A DNA stretch of 8,399 nt from Spirochaetales bacterium (GTDB taxonomy: Bacteria > Spirochaetota > Spirochaetia > B11-G9). A program made the translations under genes and the position numbers. Position 1 is the first letter of the stretch; each line of letters starts with the position of its first letter. The notes under the pieces are model-generated. The model was not told where the DNA came from, made no database searches, and saw nothing but the letters and a program-made list of their open reading frames with translations. Of this stretch, positions 6,286 to 8,399 are shown piece after piece. The DNA is taken from the NCBI GenBank assembly GCA_027077185.1, contig JALTGJ010000329.1, positions 1-8,399 of the forward strand. The letters are read 5' to 3'.

Positions 6286-7998
6286 ATGGGTCTGAAGGCA
6301 ATGAAAATTTATATAAAAGTTATAATTACAGTACTTCTGATGACTATTGGTACATCTGTTTCAGCTGGATCAGTATGGGATGGCAGTGTGTCGACAGCCA
6401 GATATGGCTACCTTCCTCAAACCGGACTGTATGCGGCTTCAAATGCCTTTCCGCAAAATACCCTGGTAACTGTAACTAATCCTGAAACAGGTAAAAGTGT
6501 TGATGTTACTGTTTTGGAACGCCTTGAAGATAATAACGTTTTTCTTGCTCTTTCAGCTGATGCTGCTGATGCTGTTGGAATAACATATGGGGATCTGTTT
6601 TATGGACAAATTTCCGAACAGAATAAAAAAAGCGGGGCTGATGAAAATGATCTTCCCTATAACCCGGATCCTGATATAAACCCATCTGCTGCATCAGAAG
6701 ATTATACAGAACTGACAGTAATTCAAAACTATATAGATAATGAACTTGGAGGGACTGACAGTACAATACTGAATAAACCAGGAATAGATAAGCCTGTAGA
6801 AAATATTCCCCAATCCAATTTGCCTGACGAAGCAGTAGCTGTTGAGCCTGCTGCTGATATTACTTCTTCTCCTGATAAACCTGCGGCAGAGCCTGTCGCA
6901 CCGGAAGAGTCTGTCGTACCGGCAGAAAGTATCTCAGAAAAAGAAGATATACCGCGTATAGAAAATATGCCTATGGAAGATGTTTATATTAGTACTCCTA
7001 AAGAAGAATTGCCGGTACCGGATATTCTGGAAAATAATGAACCTTCTGTTTCTACTCCTGTAGTTGAACAGGTGGAAGATATACCTGTTTTGGTGGGAAT
7101 GGATGCCTTTGCTCCTGTTTTAGTTACGCTTTCAAATCCGGGTACAGAATTACCGAAAATACCAGTTCCCGATTCTGATAAACCAGTTGTTTCATTATTG
7201 TCAGTTGAACCAGCAGAGAATAATCAACAGCCTGGTATAGATGTACTTCCCGAGCTGCCTATAATCGGAATTGAAGATGTGAAAGAAGAAACTCCTACTG
7301 CAGTTACTTTAATGTATGATGTTGCGCCGGTTGAACAGGAAAAAGCGATTACTCCAACTTTGCCTCAAATATCAGAAAAAGAACAAGCTGTTGATAAACC
7401 TGAAGTTTCTTCTGTAGATACTCCCAGTCCTGTAAATGAAGGGGGGCCTGAATTAGCTGAGCTTGAGCCTGCAATAGTAAGGCCTGAAAAAGCAGGGTCA
7501 ATTCCTGAAAACGTGGAGGTAATTCTGGAACCCTCAGAAGCCAGACCTCCGGTTGTTGAAGAAGTGGTTGAAGTTCCTCCTGTTCCGGACACTGTGCATC
7601 CTGAACCTGTAGGAGAACCTGAGCTTGCTGAAGCAGCCGAACCTGAAATAGCAGCAGAAACAGAAATTGCTGAGGCAGCCGAACCTGTAAAAGCTGTAGA
7701 AACTATTAAAGAACCTGTAGCGACAGAAGTAGATGCAAATAGTTACAATGTTACAAAAGCTCTTTCTAAAGGTTCTTATTACCTTCAGCTTGGGGTATAT
7801 CGTGAGGAGTACTCAGCTTTAGCTTTGGCAGGCCGTCTTGGTTCAACTTATCCGGTAACAGTATTAGTATCGGAAGGTTCTGATTTTCCAAAATATAAGG
7901 TAATGGTGGGACCTTTGGGTGCAGACGAAAGCGGTGTTGTATTATACAGTTTTAAATCCAGGGGCTATCCTGATGCGTTTTTAAGAAAAGGACTTTAA
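6286..7998 (+). CDS. RlpA-like double-psi beta-barrel protein with C-terminal SPOR domain
   Basis: The product is 570 residues. A signal peptide ends near SVSAGS (24-29). An RlpA-like double-psi beta-barrel lies at about 33-108, shown by YAASNAFPQNTLVTVTNPET (49-68) and LALSADAADAVGI (87-99). A long acidic, Pro/Glu/Val-rich linker runs from about 115 to 490, and a SPOR domain occupies 496-570 (SYYLQLGVYREEYSALALAGRL, then KYKVMVGPL at 537-545). SPOR domains bind glycan strands stripped of stem peptides at division septa, so a periplasmic envelope role is likely; the linker may span the cell wall. RlpA enzymes are lytic transglycosylases, but the usual NDRGPF motif is here LERLEDN (77-83), without the conserved Asp, and the His before LP-GT is absent, so activity is doubtful. 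The ATG at 6286 has GGAGG 9 bases upstream (6272-6276); an ATG at 6301 is a weaker alternative. It runs into ligA with 6 bases between. Confidence 0.88.
   Translation: MGLKAMKIYIKVIITVLLMTIGTSVSAGSVWDGSVSTARYGYLPQTGLYAASNAFPQNTLVTVTNPETGKSVDVTVLERLEDNNVFLALSADAADAVGITYGDLFYGQISEQNKKSGADENDLPYNPDPDINPSAASEDYTELTVIQNYIDNELGGTDSTILNKPGIDKPVENIPQSNLPDEAVAVEPAADITSSPDKPAAEPVAPEESVVPAESISEKEDIPRIENMPMEDVYISTPKEELPVPDILENNEPSVSTPVVEQVEDIPVLVGMDAFAPVLVTLSNPGTELPKIPVPDSDKPVVSLLSVEPAENNQQPGIDVLPELPIIGIEDVKEETPTAVTLMYDVAPVEQEKAITPTLPQISEKEQAVDKPEVSSVDTPSPVNEGGPELAELEPAIVRPEKAGSIPENVEVILEPSEARPPVVEEVVEVPPVPDTVHPEPVGEPELAEAAEPEIAAETEIAEAAEPVKAVETIKEPVATEVDANSYNVTKALSKGSYYLQLGVYREEYSALALAGRLGSTYPVTVLVSEGSDFPKYKVMVGPLGADESGVVLYSFKSRGYPDAFLRKGL
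7627..7687 (+). repeat. Near-identical 19-base direct repeat in the SPOR protein linker
   Basis: GCTGAAGCAGCCGAACCTG (7627-7645) and GCTGAGGCAGCCGAACCTG (7669-7687) differ at one base and are 42 bases (14 codons) apart. They encode the repeated AEAAEP unit. This looks like in-frame duplication within a low-complexity linker and may vary in length between strains. Confidence 0.6.
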
Positions 7999-8004
7999 TG
8001 TTAA

Positions 8005-8399
8005 ATGAACAAACATGATGCATCCAGGGAGATCAGGAAACTTTCCGATCTCCTTTCTTTATATCAAAACGCATATTACTTGCAGAATAAACCTCTTGTT
8101 AGCGATCTGGAGTACGACGGCTTGTTTGACAGACTGACTGCTTTGGAGCAGGACAATCCTGAACTGGTTCTGCAGGATTCACCAACATTACGTGTAGGTT
8201 CAGATCTTGCAGCTGACATTCCGGAAGTTGAACATACCATACCTGTTTTAAGTCTGGATAAGACTTATACAGTTGAGGGTGTCAGAGATTGGATGGAAAA
8301 AACAATTGTACATACCGGGAATTCTTTATCCTTTGTAGTTGAAGAAAAAATTGACGGAGTCTCAATTGTTCTTTACTATAAAAAGGGTATTTTGGATTT
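8005..8399 (+). CDS. ligA: NAD-dependent DNA ligase LigA, N-terminal part (runs off the window)
   Basis: The 131 visible codons start MNKHDASREI and match the adenylation region of bacterial NAD-dependent ligase, which seals nicks in replication and repair using NAD. Seen are the Ia-domain segment YYLQNKPLVSDLEYDGLF (24-41), DSPTLRVG (58-65), the segment PVLSLDKTY (80-88) and the nucleotidyl-transfer motif EKIDG (114-118), whose K115 would carry the AMP. LigA is usually about 670 residues, so around 80% lies beyond the right edge. An in-frame TAA at 8002 means the start cannot lie upstream of 8005. The start is 6 bases after the previous stop, with AAGGA (7988-7992) 12 bases upstream. That is long, so translation may depend on coupling to the upstream gene. 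Confidence 0.95.
   Translation, partial: MNKHDASREIRKLSDLLSLYQNAYYLQNKPLVSDLEYDGLFDRLTALEQDNPELVLQDSPTLRVGSDLAADIPEVEHTIPVLSLDKTYTVEGVRDWMEKTIVHTGNSLSFVVEEKIDGVSIVLYYKKGILD

Noticed and set aside
6506..6766. 86-codon minus-strand frame inside the RlpA/SPOR-like gene
   Set aside because: It has no family resemblance and overlaps a well-supported coding sequence that has a ribosome site and recognisable domains.

Overview
The window comes from an AT-rich bacterium. The gene set (an exported DUF255 thioredoxin-fold protein, a Cache-type kinase with an NtrC-type regulator, an RlpA/SPOR-like envelope protein and NAD-dependent ligase) and the codon use would fit a spirochaete. That is an impression from the proteins, not a proof. 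No rRNA, tRNA, transposase, integrase or CRISPR array is visible, and no stretch over 300 bases lacks a gene.

Layout. Positions 14-2125 (+) encode a DUF255/YyaL/SPATA20-family protein with a CxxC-type thioredoxin motif, here carrying an N-terminal signal or anchor. It converges on a minus-strand block at 2148-5611. Read in its own direction, that block holds a membrane histidine kinase with a Cache-like sensor (5611-3827), a sigma54-dependent NtrC-type response regulator overlapping it by 23 bases (3849-2461), a 145-base gap, and a 55-residue basic small protein (2315-2148). Positions 5748-6230 (+) encode a small exported protein, followed by an RlpA-like/SPOR envelope protein (6286-7998) and the start of ligA (8005 to the window edge). 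These three run in the same direction with short gaps and may be one operon.

The main observation is in the 145-base gap. On the minus strand, 2356-2341 reads TGGCATAATAATTGCA, a near-consensus sigma54 -24/-12 element with the invariant GG and GC exactly 10 bases apart. Its predicted start site falls at the first base of a strong AGGAGG ribosome site, which sits 8 bases before the small gene's ATG. The gene directly upstream encodes a regulator of the class that activates sigma54 promoters. The simplest model is a self-contained signalling module: Cache kinase, then NtrC-type regulator, then sigma54 promoter, then a small basic protein of unknown function. The block is also visibly more AT-rich than its flanks, which fits a cassette placed between unrelated genes. 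The link between regulator and promoter is inferred from proximity and promoter class.

Other points: the apparent TTG start of the kinase coincides with a perfect TTGACA -35 hexamer; the regulator has a variant GAFTGA loop (QAYTGA); the RlpA-like domain lacks the usual catalytic-type Asp and His; and the small exported protein has a strand/helix pattern suggestive of the LpoB/CsgG-like fold.
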